This document shows, in pieces, positions 1 to 8,823 of a stretch of 55,988 bases of DNA. The stretch's first letter is position 1; the number at the start of each line of letters is the position of its first letter. Source of the DNA: Hyphomicrobiales bacterium (lineage in GTDB: Bacteria > Pseudomonadota > Alphaproteobacteria > Rhizobiales > Rhizobiaceae); assembly GCA_021775455.1 (NCBI GenBank), contig JAJFHU010000052.1, forward strand, positions 1 to 55,988. The letters run 5' to 3'. Below the pieces are notes generated by a model, which was given only the letters and a program-made list of their open reading frames with translations, made no database searches and was not told the origin of the DNA. The translations under genes and the position numbers were made by a program.

Positions 1-460
1 GGGGAAAGATGGTGGATTGTCTGGCCTTGCCGACCCTCGGGGCTTTTCTCTGTCCCGCTTGAGGCTTCGCCTCTCGTCGCCTCTTGGTTGCCCGTTCGCG
101 GGCTGGCGAATTTGTTAGTCACAAATTCTTGCCCTGCCACGGAGGGATATCTCTCCTCCGTCATCCTCGCCCTTGTGGCTGGGATCCATTCCCGTAAGTT
201 TTCCTCATATCGGGACGGTTATGGTGTGGAGACCAAAGCGGTATGGATTCCTGTGATCGAAGCCGGAAAAGCAATCGATTGAGTATCGATTGCCCGGCGT
301 AGCCACAGAATGACGGGGTGTGTTTGGCACCTTCTTCTCCCCCGTCATCCTCGGTCACCGAGCCGAGGATCCATGCCACGAGCAATTGAGCCGTGGATAC
401 TCGCCTCAAGGGCGAGTATGACGAGGTGCTTGTTGCTCTGTATTTCGAAAACCCACACGA
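1..460. repeat. Gene-free stretch built of palindromic dispersed repeats
   Basis: No credible gene is seen here; the short open frames lack ribosome sites and family motifs. The stretch holds two imperfect palindromic modules. One runs from about 154 to 320, with outer arms containing GTCATCC and GAATGACGGGG. The other runs from about 341 to 425, with arms CCGTCATCC and GAGTATGACG and inner hairpins CCTCGG/CCGAGG (350-367) and ACTCGCC-TCAA-GGCGAGT (399-417). The pattern of GTCATCCTCG... and ...GAGGATCCATGCC resembles short intergenic palindromes that occur in many copies in Rhizobiales genomes. That family assignment is from memory; the palindromes themselves are visible in the sequence. Confidence 0.55.
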
Positions 461-512
461 ACCCACTCCCACAAAAAACTACGGCTGTCGGGATGAAACC
501 CAACAGCCGGGG
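460..512. repeat. 53-bp direct repeat, copy 1 (contains terminator hairpin)
   Basis: Positions 460-512 are identical to 610-662, an exact 53-bp direct repeat offset by 150 bp. Read on the minus strand, each copy is an 11-bp GC-rich stem (one G-U pair, loop of 6) followed by TAG and six T residues, which is the form of a Rho-independent terminator. In this copy the stem lies at 482-509 and the T-tract at 473-478. Confidence 0.85.
473..509 (-). terminator. Rho-independent terminator, second in tandem
   Basis: On the minus strand, stem CGGCTGTTGGG pairs with CCCGACAGCCG, then TAG and TTTTTT follow. It is the duplicated backup of the terminator at 623-659, 150 bp further downstream. Confidence 0.7.
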
Positions 513-609
513 GTGAGAAGCGGTGACCGAAGGGCACAAAATGGCGAAGCCAATTTGAGCGTCCGAACGCCTGAGCGCATACCTGTGCGAAGGCAGTAAA
601 TCGCCACAT

Positions 610-662
610 AACCCACTCCCACAAAAAACTACGGCTGTCGGGATGAAACCCAACAGCCGGGG
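610..662. repeat. 53-bp direct repeat, copy 2 (contains terminator hairpin)
   Basis: Exact duplicate of 460-512. It sits directly downstream, in minus-strand sense, of the putative structured RNA gene. An 11-bp motif, AGTAAATCGCC, is also repeated at 595-605 and 667-677, so the duplicated segment includes the tail of that RNA. Confidence 0.85.
623..659 (-). terminator. Rho-independent terminator of the putative structured RNA
   Basis: Minus-strand stem 659-649 pairs with 642-632: 11 bp, one G-U pair, loop of 6. It is followed by TAG and a six-T tract at 628-623. It lies just after the 3' closing strand of the putative RNA encoded at 847-623, which fits it as that gene's terminator. Confidence 0.75.
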
Positions 663-847
663 AGTTAGTAAATCGCCGTCAGACGACTGCCATGGCCTTT
701 AGGCCAACGTCCCGAAGGAGTGAGCCCTGGACATACGCCAAAGCCTCCCCGACCCACACAATGGATAAGTGAGACACCTTTGCGGCAGATATCTAAGCCG
801 CTGACGGTGAGGTTACTACACCCCGGGGCCTGAACGATTCAGGCCTT
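623..847 (-). ncRNA. Putative structured small RNA, 6S-like architecture
   Basis: A compact non-coding transcription unit is visible on the minus strand: a promoter at 854-883, a start expected near 847, and a terminator ending near 623. Inside it, the two ends of a region of about 150 nt pair over a long distance: TAGTAA with TTACTA, and CCGTCAG with CTGACGG, separated by an internal loop. Just inside the 3' closing strand is a small hairpin GGCCT-AA-AGGCC, and further in are CTGCC/GGCAG and a 7-bp arm with two wobbles. A closing stem, a central bubble carrying a small 3'-side hairpin and an apical arm is the layout of 6S RNA (ssrS), the sigma70-polymerase-binding RNA. The 6S identity is an inference; alphaproteobacterial 6S usually lies near a formyltetrahydrofolate cyclo-ligase gene, which is not seen here. 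There is also a perfect 5' hairpin GGCCTGAA/TTCAGGCC (827-845), which is not a standard 6S element. A different stable or antisense RNA is possible. Confidence 0.5.
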
Positions 848-853
848 GGGCGG

Positions 854-883
854 AGTATATTAGGGGGATGGCTGTGACTGCAA
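854..883 (-). promoter_or_regulatory. Sigma70-type promoter for the putative RNA
   Basis: On the minus strand TTGCAG (883-878) is followed after 18 bases by TATACT (859-854). Transcription would start near 847, immediately before the RNA's 5' hairpin. The match is strong at -10 and fair at -35. Confidence 0.5.
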
Positions 884-902
884 GATGTTAAATGCAGAAA
901 GA

Positions 903-1730
903 TTAGTTTGATGAATTGCAAATATCAGTTGTGTACCAATTTGTCTGGATATCGTTTGCATGCGAAGTCCAAAAATTTTGATAGCTTTCGTTTTCCAGAA
1001 GGGATATGGCCGCAAAGAACACAAATGATTTGTGGAATTGGGCAATATAAGAGAATAATTTGGCGTCTTCTGTCGCATTCCATAAATACAAAAATTGATC
1101 GCCAATATTGGTGTTTCGTCGTTCGGCTTTTCTCAAGTTTGGCAGTTGATTTTTGGCAAATTCTACAAGTTTTTTTTCTGTGTTGTGACCAATTTGTGAT
1201 TGTATGTTCGCAACCATAGCCGACTGAGGTAAAATATGATTGGTTTCTTTGTAATATAGAGCACAAGCAAGTTTTCTATTACTCACTTTTAGTGCAAGAA
1301 CCGCCTCTCTAGGTACCTCAATAATTGGTGATTCTGAGTAGGATTGAAACGGTGTTTCAAACGCATAAAAATTCTTTGCAGCTCGTCTCTTTTGATTTGC
1401 TGTAAGATCTAAGTTGGGTAGCGAATTTGGATTATTGTTTCTGACCCCCTGCAGCAGTTTTATCAATTCAGATTCAGTCGGTACGCCCTCCGATATGGGT
1501 CCGAACGCATGCAGATAAAGCGCTGAAATTTGTTCGAGGTTTCTAGTAAGTTTATTGCAGCTTTCACATGCTCCAAATTCAAAATCTTCTGGGCCGATTC
1601 TATTTTTGAAACATTGCCTAGATGGGATATGATCTACTGTTGTTGAACTGTTCGTTCCACAAAATACGCAAATTGGTTGGTTCTTGAGTAGTTGTTGACG
1701 TTTCTTTCTTTTTCTATTTGCGTCACCCAC
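903..1730 (-). CDS. HNH-type nuclease-like protein
   Basis: The 275-residue product carries a zinc-ribbon HNH signature near its N-terminus: C21-x2-C24, D33-H34 and C55-x2-C58-N59, after a basic lead of Lys and Arg. This matches the large family of small HNH endonuclease-like proteins with CxxC-DH-CxxCN spacing. Beyond residue 60 no known domain is recognised. The start is GTG at 1730, with AGGA eight bases upstream that overlaps the stop of the preceding gene (1740). The two genes are therefore very probably co-transcribed and perhaps translationally coupled. Both are clearly more A/T-rich than recA and alaS next door, which suggests acquisition from elsewhere. A nicking or restriction-type role in defence is an inference; the specific target is unknown. 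Confidence 0.75.
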   Translation of the reverse strand: MGDANRKRKKRQQLLKNQPICVFCGTNSSTTVDHIPSRQCFKNRIGPEDFEFGACESCNKLTRNLEQISALYLHAFGPISEGVPTESELIKLLQGVRNNNPNSLPNLDLTANQKRRAAKNFYAFETPFQSYSESPIIEVPREAVLALKVSNRKLACALYYKETNHILPQSAMVANIQSQIGHNTEKKLVEFAKNQLPNLRKAERRNTNIGDQFLYLWNATEDAKLFSYIAQFHKSFVFFAAISLLENESYQNFWTSHANDIQTNWYTTDICNSSN

Positions 1731-1739
1731 AGTGAATTC

Positions 1740-2312
1740 CTAACACTCTGTCAAGTTTCCATTCCAAAGGACCCAAACATTTTCGAATTTCTGCTTTGCA
1801 GGCTTTGTCATTTCAGGTAGCGCATCTCGAATTAAGTGATCGTATACGCCGTATGAGCCGCAATTGCTCATATAAATCAGCAGACTGCAACGAGCGGAGT
1901 AGTTTTTGGCCAGCTTCTTTTGAATCACATTTTTAACAGCTTGAATTGAAGTGATTACGCGAGTTTTCCATTCTTCGATTGGATCCATTCGAACCTCGCC
2001 ATCTTTCCAATTTGCATACTCATCGGCTCGTCGGCGGCCTGGATTAATTGCTTCTGTTATTTCTATTGGAAATTTAGTGCCGTCAATTATCGCGTATGCA
2101 TCCGGCCAGTTTTCAAGCTCCATTCGAATGCTTTCAGCTCCAATTTGCGTTCCAAATTTTTCGAGAATCCACGCTTCTTGAAGCAGTTTGTACTTAGGGC
2201 GTCTAAAAAACTCGTCAGAAGTGACTTTCTCTATTTCCGGTTGAACGATCCGAAGAAATTCTTTCGGTGGACGGTATGTACCCAATTCTGTATTTAGTTC
2301 GCTTGGCGTCAT
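1740..2312 (-). CDS. PD-(D/E)xK-like hypothetical protein
   Basis: The 190-residue protein has no family I recognise by name. Around residues 70-86 it reads WPDAY, then a short turn, then IEITEA. This gives P70-D71...E84-x-T86, the layout of the PD-(D/E)xK restriction-endonuclease core with Thr in the usual Lys position. E46 lies in a preceding helix, as in that fold. An amphipathic helix rich in Lys (about 117-138) and a hydrophobic strand (about 143-150) follow. It starts at ATG 2312 with only a weak purine-rich stretch upstream. It is the first gene of a two-gene unit with the HNH protein, nine bases upstream of that gene's start. The nuclease assignment is tentative; the ExT variant may be a degenerate or non-catalytic site. 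Confidence 0.6.
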   Translation of the reverse strand: MTPSELNTELGTYRPPKEFLRIVQPEIEKVTSDEFFRRPKYKLLQEAWILEKFGTQIGAESIRMELENWPDAYAIIDGTKFPIEITEAINPGRRRADEYANWKDGEVRMDPIEEWKTRVITSIQAVKNVIQKKLAKNYSARCSLLIYMSNCGSYGVYDHLIRDALPEMTKPAKQKFENVWVLWNGNLTEC

Positions 2313-2737
2313 GAATAATCTTGCTTCAAATTAGAATATGCCGCGCGTCGTTGCGCAGCCCCAAATTTCCCCCGATTGGTTTCCCGCCCCCGATCCTTCG
2401 ACAGGCTCAGGATGAGGGGCTAATAGTGTGCCTTTGTCCATCAGCCCCATCTGGCCGGCATCCCACAAAAGGTACACACACTCCCCCCACAGGCTAGCAT
2501 GATTCTCGCAGCCCGGATTTCTTTTCATACTCCCATGCCTGAGTCATATTATATATTCCATACGTTGCAAAGAAAAGAACAAACGCAAAACAAATTAAAA
2601 TATCCACATAATTTCAACAGCTTACTCCTATTGAAAAAAAGGAACAAAAGTGGTACAAAATGTCATGCGGCGGATAATGGTATCCGTAGGCGGTGACCGG
2701 TTTTTGGGGTACACCGGCCAAGGGAAGGATGATAGAC
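2313..2737. other. recA upstream region with a short dispersed repeat
   Basis: No gene is seen. Positions 2395-2417 hold CCTTCGACAGGCTCAGGATG plus AGG, a string I recognise as a recurrent intergenic repeat of many alphaproteobacteria. From about 2540 to 2660 the sequence is A/T-rich and should hold the recA promoter and SOS operator. One weak operator-like match at 2577-2591 (GAAC, 7 bases, AAAC) accompanies the better one at 2642-2656. Confidence 0.45.
2642..2656 (+). promoter_or_regulatory. Candidate LexA/SOS box of recA
   Basis: GAAC, seven bases, GTAC. The alphaproteobacterial LexA operator is a direct repeat GAAC-N7-GAAC (GTTC-N7-GTTC on the other strand), so this site has one mismatch in the second half. 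It lies 81 bases before the recA start. SOS control of recA is well known; this exact site is inferred. Confidence 0.45.
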
Positions 2738-3868
2738 ATGGCATCAAATACACTCCGGCTTGTTGAGGAATCAAACGTGGACAAATCCAAGGCTCTGGAA
2801 GCAGCCCTCGGGCAGATTGAGCGTGCGTTTGGCAAGGGCTCGATCATGAAGCTGGGCGCCAACGAGAAGATCGTTGAAATCGAAACGGTTTCCACCGGCA
2901 GTCTGGGGCTGGATATAGCACTCGGTATTGGCGGTTTGCCAAGGGGCCGCGTTATTGAGATTTACGGTCCGGAATCTTCCGGCAAGACCACCATGGCGCT
3001 GCACACTGTTGCTGAAGCGCAAAAGGGCGGCGGCATTTGTGCCTTTATCGATGCTGAACATGCGCTTGATCCGATTTATGCCCGCAAGCTGGGTGTAAAC
3101 CTTGAAGAGCTTTTGATTTCCCAACCCGATACCGGTGAGCAGGCGCTTGAGATTGCCGATACGCTGGTGCGCTCCAGTGCCGTTGATGTGCTGGTGATCG
3201 ATTCCGTTGCAGCCCTTACCCCACGCGCCGAGATTGAAGGCGAGATGGGCGATTCCCTGCCGGGTCTTCAGGCGCGGCTGATGAGCCAAGCGCTTCGCAA
3301 GCTTACCGCTTCGATTTCCCGCTCCAATACCATGGTGATCTTCATCAACCAGATCCGCATGAAAATTGGCGTGATGTTCGGTTCGCCTGAAACGACCACT
3401 GGTGGTAACGCGCTGAAGTTTTATGCTTCCGTCCGCCTCGATATCCGCCGTATCGGCGCAATCAAGGATCGTGACGAGGTTGTTGGCAACCAGACCCGCA
3501 TCAAGGTCGTGAAGAACAAGCTCGCCCCGCCATTCAAGCAGGTTGAATTCGACATCATGTATGGAACCGGTGTCTCCAAGATGGGTGAACTGATCGACCT
3601 CGGTGTCAAGGCAGGCATCGTTGAAAAATCCGGTGCCTGGTTCTCCTACAATTCGGAGCGACTGGGGCAAGGGCGTGAAAATTCCAAGCAGTTCCTAGCC
3701 GAGAACAAGGATATGGCTGCCGAGATTGAACTGGCCATTCGTCAAAATGCCGGTCTTCTGGCTGAAACTCTGCTTGAGGGCACTCCGGACGAAGAAGAAG
3801 CCGATGAAGATGGTGTACTGCCAACACTCACCGACGAAAAGCCGCTGGATGACGCTGCTAAAGGCTGA
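2738..3868 (+). CDS. recA: Recombinase RecA
   Basis: RecA forms the ATP-dependent filament on single-stranded DNA that drives homologous strand exchange and triggers LexA self-cleavage. The 376-residue product has Walker A GPESSGKT at residues 77-84, the conserved IDAEHALD block, LVIDSVAAL (Walker B) and the [14 protein letters not shown] core. An acidic C-terminal tail (EEEADED) is typical of RecA. The frame is open further upstream, but the start at 2738 gives the normal N-terminus ([11 protein letters not shown]) and sits nine bases after AGGGAAGG. It is followed by a terminator and then alaS, the standard alphaproteobacterial order. Regulation by LexA is likely through the site at 2642-2656. 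Confidence 0.97.
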   Translation: MASNTLRLVEESNVDKSKALEAALGQIERAFGKGSIMKLGANEKIVEIETVSTGSLGLDIALGIGGLPRGRVIEIYGPESSGKTTMALHTVAEAQKGGGICAFIDAEHALDPIYARKLGVNLEELLISQPDTGEQALEIADTLVRSSAVDVLVIDSVAALTPRAEIEGEMGDSLPGLQARLMSQALRKLTASISRSNTMVIFINQIRMKIGVMFGSPETTTGGNALKFYASVRLDIRRIGAIKDRDEVVGNQTRIKVVKNKLAPPFKQVEFDIMYGTGVSKMGELIDLGVKAGIVEKSGAWFSYNSERLGQGRENSKQFLAENKDMAAEIELAIRQNAGLLAETLLEGTPDEEEADEDGVLPTLTDEKPLDDAAKG

Positions 3869-3889
3869 TCCTGTATTATGAACTTCCCC

Positions 3890-3913
3890 GGGAAGCAATT
3901 GCCTCTGCTTCCC
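3890..3913 (+). repeat. Hairpin after recA
   Basis: GGGAAGCA and TGCTTCCC pair perfectly around an 8-base loop. No T-tract follows, so it is more likely an mRNA 3' stabilising or processing hairpin than a terminator. Confidence 0.5.
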
Positions 3914-3967
3914 AAGGTTGTAGATTTGTTAGTCTATGACCAAACGCCTGACCCCTCAGGCCCTATG

Positions 3968-4008
3968 CCGCGAACTTCCTTTCCCCGGGAACCGTTCGCG
4001 GCTTTTTT
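3968..4008 (+). terminator. Rho-independent terminator between recA and alaS
   Basis: CCGCGAAC (3968-3975) pairs with GTTCGCGG (3994-4001), followed by C and six T residues. It separates recA from alaS, so alaS needs its own promoter in 4009-4093. Confidence 0.8.
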
Positions 4009-4093
4009 GTACGCGCAACATGGTGTCATGGTGCGGCATTCAAAACCCAAATCAGTGATTGTTTTCTTGGCTCTTCGAACGTAATAAGTCCCC

Positions 4094-6769
4094 ATGACTG
4101 GTGTAAATGAAATACGCGCAACATTTCTGGATTATTTTGGTGACAACGGACATGAAGTTGTGGCTTCGAGCCCGCTCGTCCCGAGAAATGATCCGACCCT
4201 GATGTTTACCAATGCCGGGATGGTACAATTCAAAAATGTCTTCACCGGACTTGAAAAACGCGATTACTCCCGCGCCGCTACGTCACAAAAATGCGTCCGC
4301 GCTGGCGGCAAGCATAATGACCTCGACAATGTCGGTTATACCGCTCGTCACCATACATTCTTTGAGATGCTCGGAAACTTCTCATTCGGCGACTATTTCA
4401 AGGATGAGGCAATATCATTGGCCTGGAACCTGCTTACCAGGGAATACGGCCTGCCTGCCGAAAAACTTCTCGTTACGGTTTATGAAGACGACAATGAGGC
4501 TTTTGATCTTTGGAAGAAAATTGCCGGTCTCACAGACGACAAGATTATCCGCATTGGCGACAAGCCCGGCGGTGGCAGTGACAACTTTTGGGCAATGGGG
4601 GACACCGGCCCCTGCGGACCGTGTTCGGAAATATTCTATGATCACGGTGACAAGATTGCCGGTGGCCCTCCAGGAAGTGCCGATGAAGATGGTGACAGGT
4701 TTATCGAAATCTGGAACCTCGTCTTCATGCAGTTCGAGCAGGTAACACTCGATGAGCGTATCAGCCTGCCAAAACCGTCAATTGATACCGGCATGGGGCT
4801 TGAGCGGATTTCTGCTGTGCTGCAAGGTCAGCATGACAATTACGAAACCGATCTTTTCAAGGCCCTGATTGCTGCCAGTGAGGAATTGACTTCCACCAAG
4901 GCAGTCGGTGACCAGCAGGCAAGTCACCGGGTCATTGCCGATCATTTACGCGCGTCATCATTCTTGATCGCCGATGGAGTGCTTCCGTCAAACGAGGGCA
5001 GGGGATACGTGCTGCGGCGCATCATGCGCCGCGCCATGCGCCATGCAAGCCTGCTGGGCGCTGAAAATCCGTTGATGCATCGCTTGGTGCCATCGTTGGT
5101 GCAGGAAATGGGTGGTGCGTATCCTGAACTCATTCGGGCTGAGTCACTGATCACCGAAACACTTCAGCTCGAGGAAACACGCTTCCGCAAAACACTCGTT
5201 CGAGGTTTGGGTCTGCTGGACGATGCCACCGGTTCACTCAAGAAAGGTGACCAACTGGAAGGCGAAACGGCATTCAAGCTTTACGACACCTATGGATTTC
5301 CACTCGACCTGACCGAAGATGCGTTGCGCCGACGTGGTGTTGGCGTCGATGTTGATGGCTTCAACAAGGCAATGGAACGCCAAAAGGCAGAAGCCCGCGC
5401 GGCCTGGGCCGGATCGGGCGATACGGCAGATGAACGCATCTGGTTTGAACTGCGGGAAGCTCACGGTTCAACCGAATTCCTCGGTTACGACACCGAAATT
5501 GCGGAAGGTGTGGCGCATGCCATCGTTGCTGATGGCAAAACGGTCGACAAAGCTTCCAAGGGCGACGAGATTGCTTTGATTGTCAACCAGACACCCTTCT
5601 ATGGTGAAAGCGGTGGCCAGATGGGTGACCGAGGAGAAGTTCGTTTTGAAGGTGGTCGCATTTCCATATCTGACACCAAAAAGCGCGGCGAGGGTCTTCA
5701 CGTCCATTTCGGAAAAGTGGAGGAAGGCGAACTTGCTACTGGCGCAGCCCTTGAGCTGGAGGTTGATCACACAGCCCGTGCCGGGTTGCGGTCACATCAC
5801 TCTGCAACGCATCTTGTCCACGAAGCACTGCGTGAGGTTCTCGGTGATCATGTTGCCCAGAAGGGTTCGCTTGTAGCGCCGGATCGTCTGCGGTTTGACT
5901 TTTCGCATCAAAAGGCGATTGACCAGAGCGATCTTGATACGGTCGAAGAAATGGCCAACGAGATCATCCGTCAGTCTGCGCCGGTCGTAACCCGCTTGAT
6001 GGCAGTCGATGACGCAATCGAACTGGGTGCCATGGCACTCTTTGGTGAAAAATACGGAGAAGAAGTGCGCGTTGTTTCCATGGGAACCGCGAGACGAGGT
6101 GAAAAGGCTGGCAAGACCTATTCGCTGGAACTGTGTGGCGGTACCCATGTGGCCAACACCGGAGAAATTGGGCTTGTTCACCTGCTCGGAGAAAGTGCTG
6201 TTTCTGCCGGTGTCAGGCGCATTGAAGCACTTACGGGACAGGTAGCTCTTGCCTATCTTGGTGAGCAGGAGGAGCAACTAAAAGAAGTCGCAGCCGTTCT
6301 GAAGGTTCCCCCTCATGATGCAGCAAGCCGCGTTGCCACTTTGGTCGACGAACGCAAGAAGCTTGAACGCGCACTTGCCGAAGCCCAGAAGAAGCTGGCG
6401 TTGGGTGGTGGCGGTTCTGGTGATGGTGCCGAAACCAAGGATATTAATGGATTGTCCTTCAAGGGGCAGGTAGTAGAAAACATCGCTGCGCGCGAACTAA
6501 AAGGTCTAGTCGACGAAGCAAAACAGGCAATTGGTTCGGGTATCGTGGCAATCGCCGGTGTTTCTGAAGACGGCAAAGCGGGTATCGTGGTTGGTGTGAC
6601 AGACGATCTGACTGAAAAGTTCAGTGCAGTTGATCTGGTACGTGTGGCCTCTGAGAAAGTCGGCGGCAAGGGCGGCGGCGGCAGGCCGGATATGGCGCAG
6701 GCAGGTGGACCGGACGGTGCCAATGCAGCATCAGCGATTGAAGCTGTTGAACAGGCTATTGCAGGTTAA
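4094..6769 (+). CDS. alaS: Alanyl-tRNA synthetase
   Basis: The enzyme charges tRNA-Ala with alanine and hydrolyses mischarged Ser or Gly. At 891 residues it has full family length. The N-terminal class II catalytic domain begins IRATFLDYF with the motif [10 protein letters not shown]. The editing domain carries the zinc-binding [11 protein letters not shown] (HxxxH) and the later CGGTHV (CxxxH). The C-terminal part has a glycine-rich linker (about 770-780) and the C-Ala domain with a GGKGGGG loop. The start at 4094 is the first ATG of a well-conserved N-terminus. Its stop codon overlaps the stop of the convergent SDR gene at TTAA (6766-6769). Confidence 0.97.
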   Translation: MTGVNEIRATFLDYFGDNGHEVVASSPLVPRNDPTLMFTNAGMVQFKNVFTGLEKRDYSRAATSQKCVRAGGKHNDLDNVGYTARHHTFFEMLGNFSFGDYFKDEAISLAWNLLTREYGLPAEKLLVTVYEDDNEAFDLWKKIAGLTDDKIIRIGDKPGGGSDNFWAMGDTGPCGPCSEIFYDHGDKIAGGPPGSADEDGDRFIEIWNLVFMQFEQVTLDERISLPKPSIDTGMGLERISAVLQGQHDNYETDLFKALIAASEELTSTKAVGDQQASHRVIADHLRASSFLIADGVLPSNEGRGYVLRRIMRRAMRHASLLGAENPLMHRLVPSLVQEMGGAYPELIRAESLITETLQLEETRFRKTLVRGLGLLDDATGSLKKGDQLEGETAFKLYDTYGFPLDLTEDALRRRGVGVDVDGFNKAMERQKAEARAAWAGSGDTADERIWFELREAHGSTEFLGYDTEIAEGVAHAIVADGKTVDKASKGDEIALIVNQTPFYGESGGQMGDRGEVRFEGGRISISDTKKRGEGLHVHFGKVEEGELATGAALELEVDHTARAGLRSHHSATHLVHEALREVLGDHVAQKGSLVAPDRLRFDFSHQKAIDQSDLDTVEEMANEIIRQSAPVVTRLMAVDDAIELGAMALFGEKYGEEVRVVSMGTARRGEKAGKTYSLELCGGTHVANTGEIGLVHLLGESAVSAGVRRIEALTGQVALAYLGEQEEQLKEVAAVLKVPPHDAASRVATLVDERKKLERALAEAQKKLALGGGGSGDGAETKDINGLSFKGQVVENIAARELKGLVDEAKQAIGSGIVAIAGVSEDGKAGIVVGVTDDLTEKFSAVDLVRVASEKVGGKGGGGRPDMAQAGGPDGANAASAIEAVEQAIAG

Positions 6770-7461
6770 AACTTTTCCACCCAGGGCCTGAGTTCAATCT
6801 CCCATGCCCAGCTTGAGCGCGGTTGATCGAGAAAATGCATGTAACTGTCGGCGATGGCATCCGGGTCCAGCATGGAATCCGGATTGCCATTCGGATCAAT
6901 TCGCTCCAGTCGATTTTCGTTGCGTATCCCGCCATCAATTACAAAATGGCCAATGTGTATGCCCTGCGGGTGCAGTTCGCGGGCGAGACTTTGTGCCAAA
7001 CCGCGCAGCGCAAACTTGCCCATCGCGAAAGGTGAGGAGTTTGGATATCCTTTTACACCCGCAGAGGCACCGGTAAACAGGATTGCGCCCTTGCCCTGCG
7101 GGATCATGCGCTTCGCGGCTTGCTGCGCCATCAGGAATGCACCGTAGCCAGTAATCAAAATTGCAGATTTTGCCTGCTCCACATCAAGCTCGGTAATGCC
7201 GCCGCGCACCCGCGCTGAGGGGTTGTAGATGGCAACATCCAACTGCTCACCAAGTTTGTCTGCTTCACTAAAAACATTTTCCATGTCTTCGGCATTGGAA
7301 GCATCACACGCGATGGCCGTTGCATCGGTTTCCTTTTGAAGTTCGGAAAGTTTGTCCGTATTGCGAGCTGCAAGGAGCAGTTTGTGCCCACGTCCGTGAA
7401 GTTTGCGCGCAAGCGCGGCAGACAGCCCTTCACCTGCGCCGATTATAACAGCAATTCCCAT
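6766..7461 (-). CDS. Atypical short-chain dehydrogenase/reductase lacking the catalytic Tyr
   Basis: The 231-residue product is SDR-like: an N-terminal Rossmann strand with [13 protein letters not shown] (residues 6-18, the cofactor loop), AARN at 31-34 as the expected NADP-discriminating segment, and IYNPSA (78-83) in place of NNAG. The active-site segment reads FTGAS (129-133) and then PFAMGK (144-149). Phe145 therefore replaces the Tyr of YxxxK while Lys149 is kept. I recall SDR relatives with this F-x-x-x-K pattern, so the protein may belong to a known non-classical subgroup rather than being decayed. It lies 39 bases downstream of icd on the same strand and may be co-transcribed with it. 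The substrate is unknown. Confidence 0.85.
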   Translation of the reverse strand: MGIAVIIGAGEGLSAALARKLHGRGHKLLLAARNTDKLSELQKETDATAIACDASNAEDMENVFSEADKLGEQLDVAIYNPSARVRGGITELDVEQAKSAILITGYGAFLMAQQAAKRMIPQGKGAILFTGASAGVKGYPNSSPFAMGKFALRGLAQSLARELHPQGIHIGHFVIDGGIRNENRLERIDPNGNPDSMLDPDAIADSYMHFLDQPRSSWAWEIELRPWVEKF

Positions 7462-7500
7462 GTTTATCCTCCCGCAGTTGCGCGACAGGTGTCTGTCATC

Positions 7501-8712
7501 TTATGCCATAGCTTTTTGCAGGTTTTCGTCGATTTTGTCGAGGAAACCGGTAGTGGAAAGCCATGCCTGGTCAGGTCCGATCAACAATGCCAGGTCCTTG
7601 GTCATGTATCCAGATTCAACCGTACCGATGCAGACATCTTCTATTTTTAGTGCAAACTTTGCCAATTCGTCATTGCTGTCCAGTTTTGCCCGGTGAGCGA
7701 GACCACGGCTCCATGCGAAGATAGATGCAATCGAGTTGGTGGATGTCTCTTCACCCTTTTGGTGGGCGCGATAGTGGCGTGTCACCGTTCCGTGAGCTGC
7801 TTCCGCCTCCACTGTTTTTCCGTCCGGGCTCATCAGGACGGAGGTCATGAGACCAAGGGAACCAAAACCCTGCGCGACCGTATCAGACTGCACATCGCCA
7901 TCATAGTTCTTACAAGCCCAGACATAGCCACCAGACCATTTGAGGGCAGATGCCACCATGTCATCAATCAGACGGTGCTCGTACCAGATCTTGGCTTCTT
8001 CAAACTTGCCCTTGAATTCGTTTTCATAGATATCCTGGAAAATATCCTTGAATTGGCCATCATACGCTTTGAGAATCGTATTCTTGGTTGAGAGATAACA
8101 AGGCACTTTGCGATTGAGTGCATAGTTCATGGATGCACGGGCAAAATCACGGATGGATTCATCCAGATTGTACATGGCCATTGCCACCCCCGAAGAGGGC
8201 GCATCAAATACGTTGTGTTCGATTTCTTTGCCGTCATCTCCAACAAATTTGATGGTAAGTTTGCCTGCACTTGGAAAACGGAAGTCGGTCGCCTTGTATT
8301 GATCACCAAATGCATGACGGCCAACAATGATTGGTTTAGTCCAACCGGGAACCAGGCGCGGCACGTTTTTCATGATGATTGGTTCGCGGAAGATAACACC
8401 ACCCAAAATGTTGCGGATGGTGCCATTGGGTGACCGCCACATTTTTTTGAGACCAAATTCTTCAACGCGATCTTCATCCGGTGTAATTGTTGCGCATTTG
8501 ACGCCGACACCATGTTTTGCAATGGCATTCGCTGCATCAATGGTGATCTGGTCTTCTGTTTCGTCGCGGGCTTCAATGCCGAGATCATAATATTCAAGGT
8601 TGATATCGAGATAGGGATGGATCAGTTTGTCCTTGATGAATTGCCAAATGATCCGGGTCATCTCGTCTCCATCGAGCTCCACTACCGGATTTTCCACCTT
8701 GATTTTTGTCAT
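7501..8712 (-). CDS. icd: NADP-dependent isocitrate dehydrogenase
   Basis: The enzyme converts isocitrate to 2-oxoglutarate and CO2 with NADP in the TCA cycle. The 403-residue sequence is the dimeric, eukaryote-like class (about 404 residues) usual in Rhizobiales, starting [21 protein letters not shown]. Substrate-binding [12 protein letters not shown] and the NADP site [11 protein letters not shown] are intact. The start at 8712 matches family N-termini. It is transcribed divergently from the nitroreductase, with about 110 bases between them, and the SDR follows it. Confidence 0.96.
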   Translation of the reverse strand: MTKIKVENPVVELDGDEMTRIIWQFIKDKLIHPYLDINLEYYDLGIEARDETEDQITIDAANAIAKHGVGVKCATITPDEDRVEEFGLKKMWRSPNGTIRNILGGVIFREPIIMKNVPRLVPGWTKPIIVGRHAFGDQYKATDFRFPSAGKLTIKFVGDDGKEIEHNVFDAPSSGVAMAMYNLDESIRDFARASMNYALNRKVPCYLSTKNTILKAYDGQFKDIFQDIYENEFKGKFEEAKIWYEHRLIDDMVASALKWSGGYVWACKNYDGDVQSDTVAQGFGSLGLMTSVLMSPDGKTVEAEAAHGTVTRHYRAHQKGEETSTNSIASIFAWSRGLAHRAKLDSNDELAKFALKIEDVCIGTVESGYMTKDLALLIGPDQAWLSTTGFLDKIDENLQKAMA

Positions 8713-8823
8713 GAATTGTCCTCGAAAATAAATGCCCGCAGGGGTTACCTTGTTTGGGTGTGACCTATATCAAAATGGTGGCAACATGCAAATGACCAGC
8801 GCGCCAGGAAAGGTGTAAATAAG

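Noticed and set aside
88-653. Several short open frames on both strands before the first gene
   Set aside because: They coincide with palindromic repeats, lack ribosome sites, and translate repeated hairpin sequence.
2771-3670. 299-residue minus-strand open frame inside recA
   Set aside because: It is antisense to a highly conserved gene and its sequence carries no family motif; this is a codon-bias shadow.
3878-4084. 68-residue open frame between recA and alaS
   Set aside because: It spans a Rho-independent terminator and hairpins and has no ribosome site or recognisable protein features.
5792-6277. 161-residue minus-strand open frame inside alaS
   Set aside because: It is fully covered by alaS and shows no independent start signal or motif.
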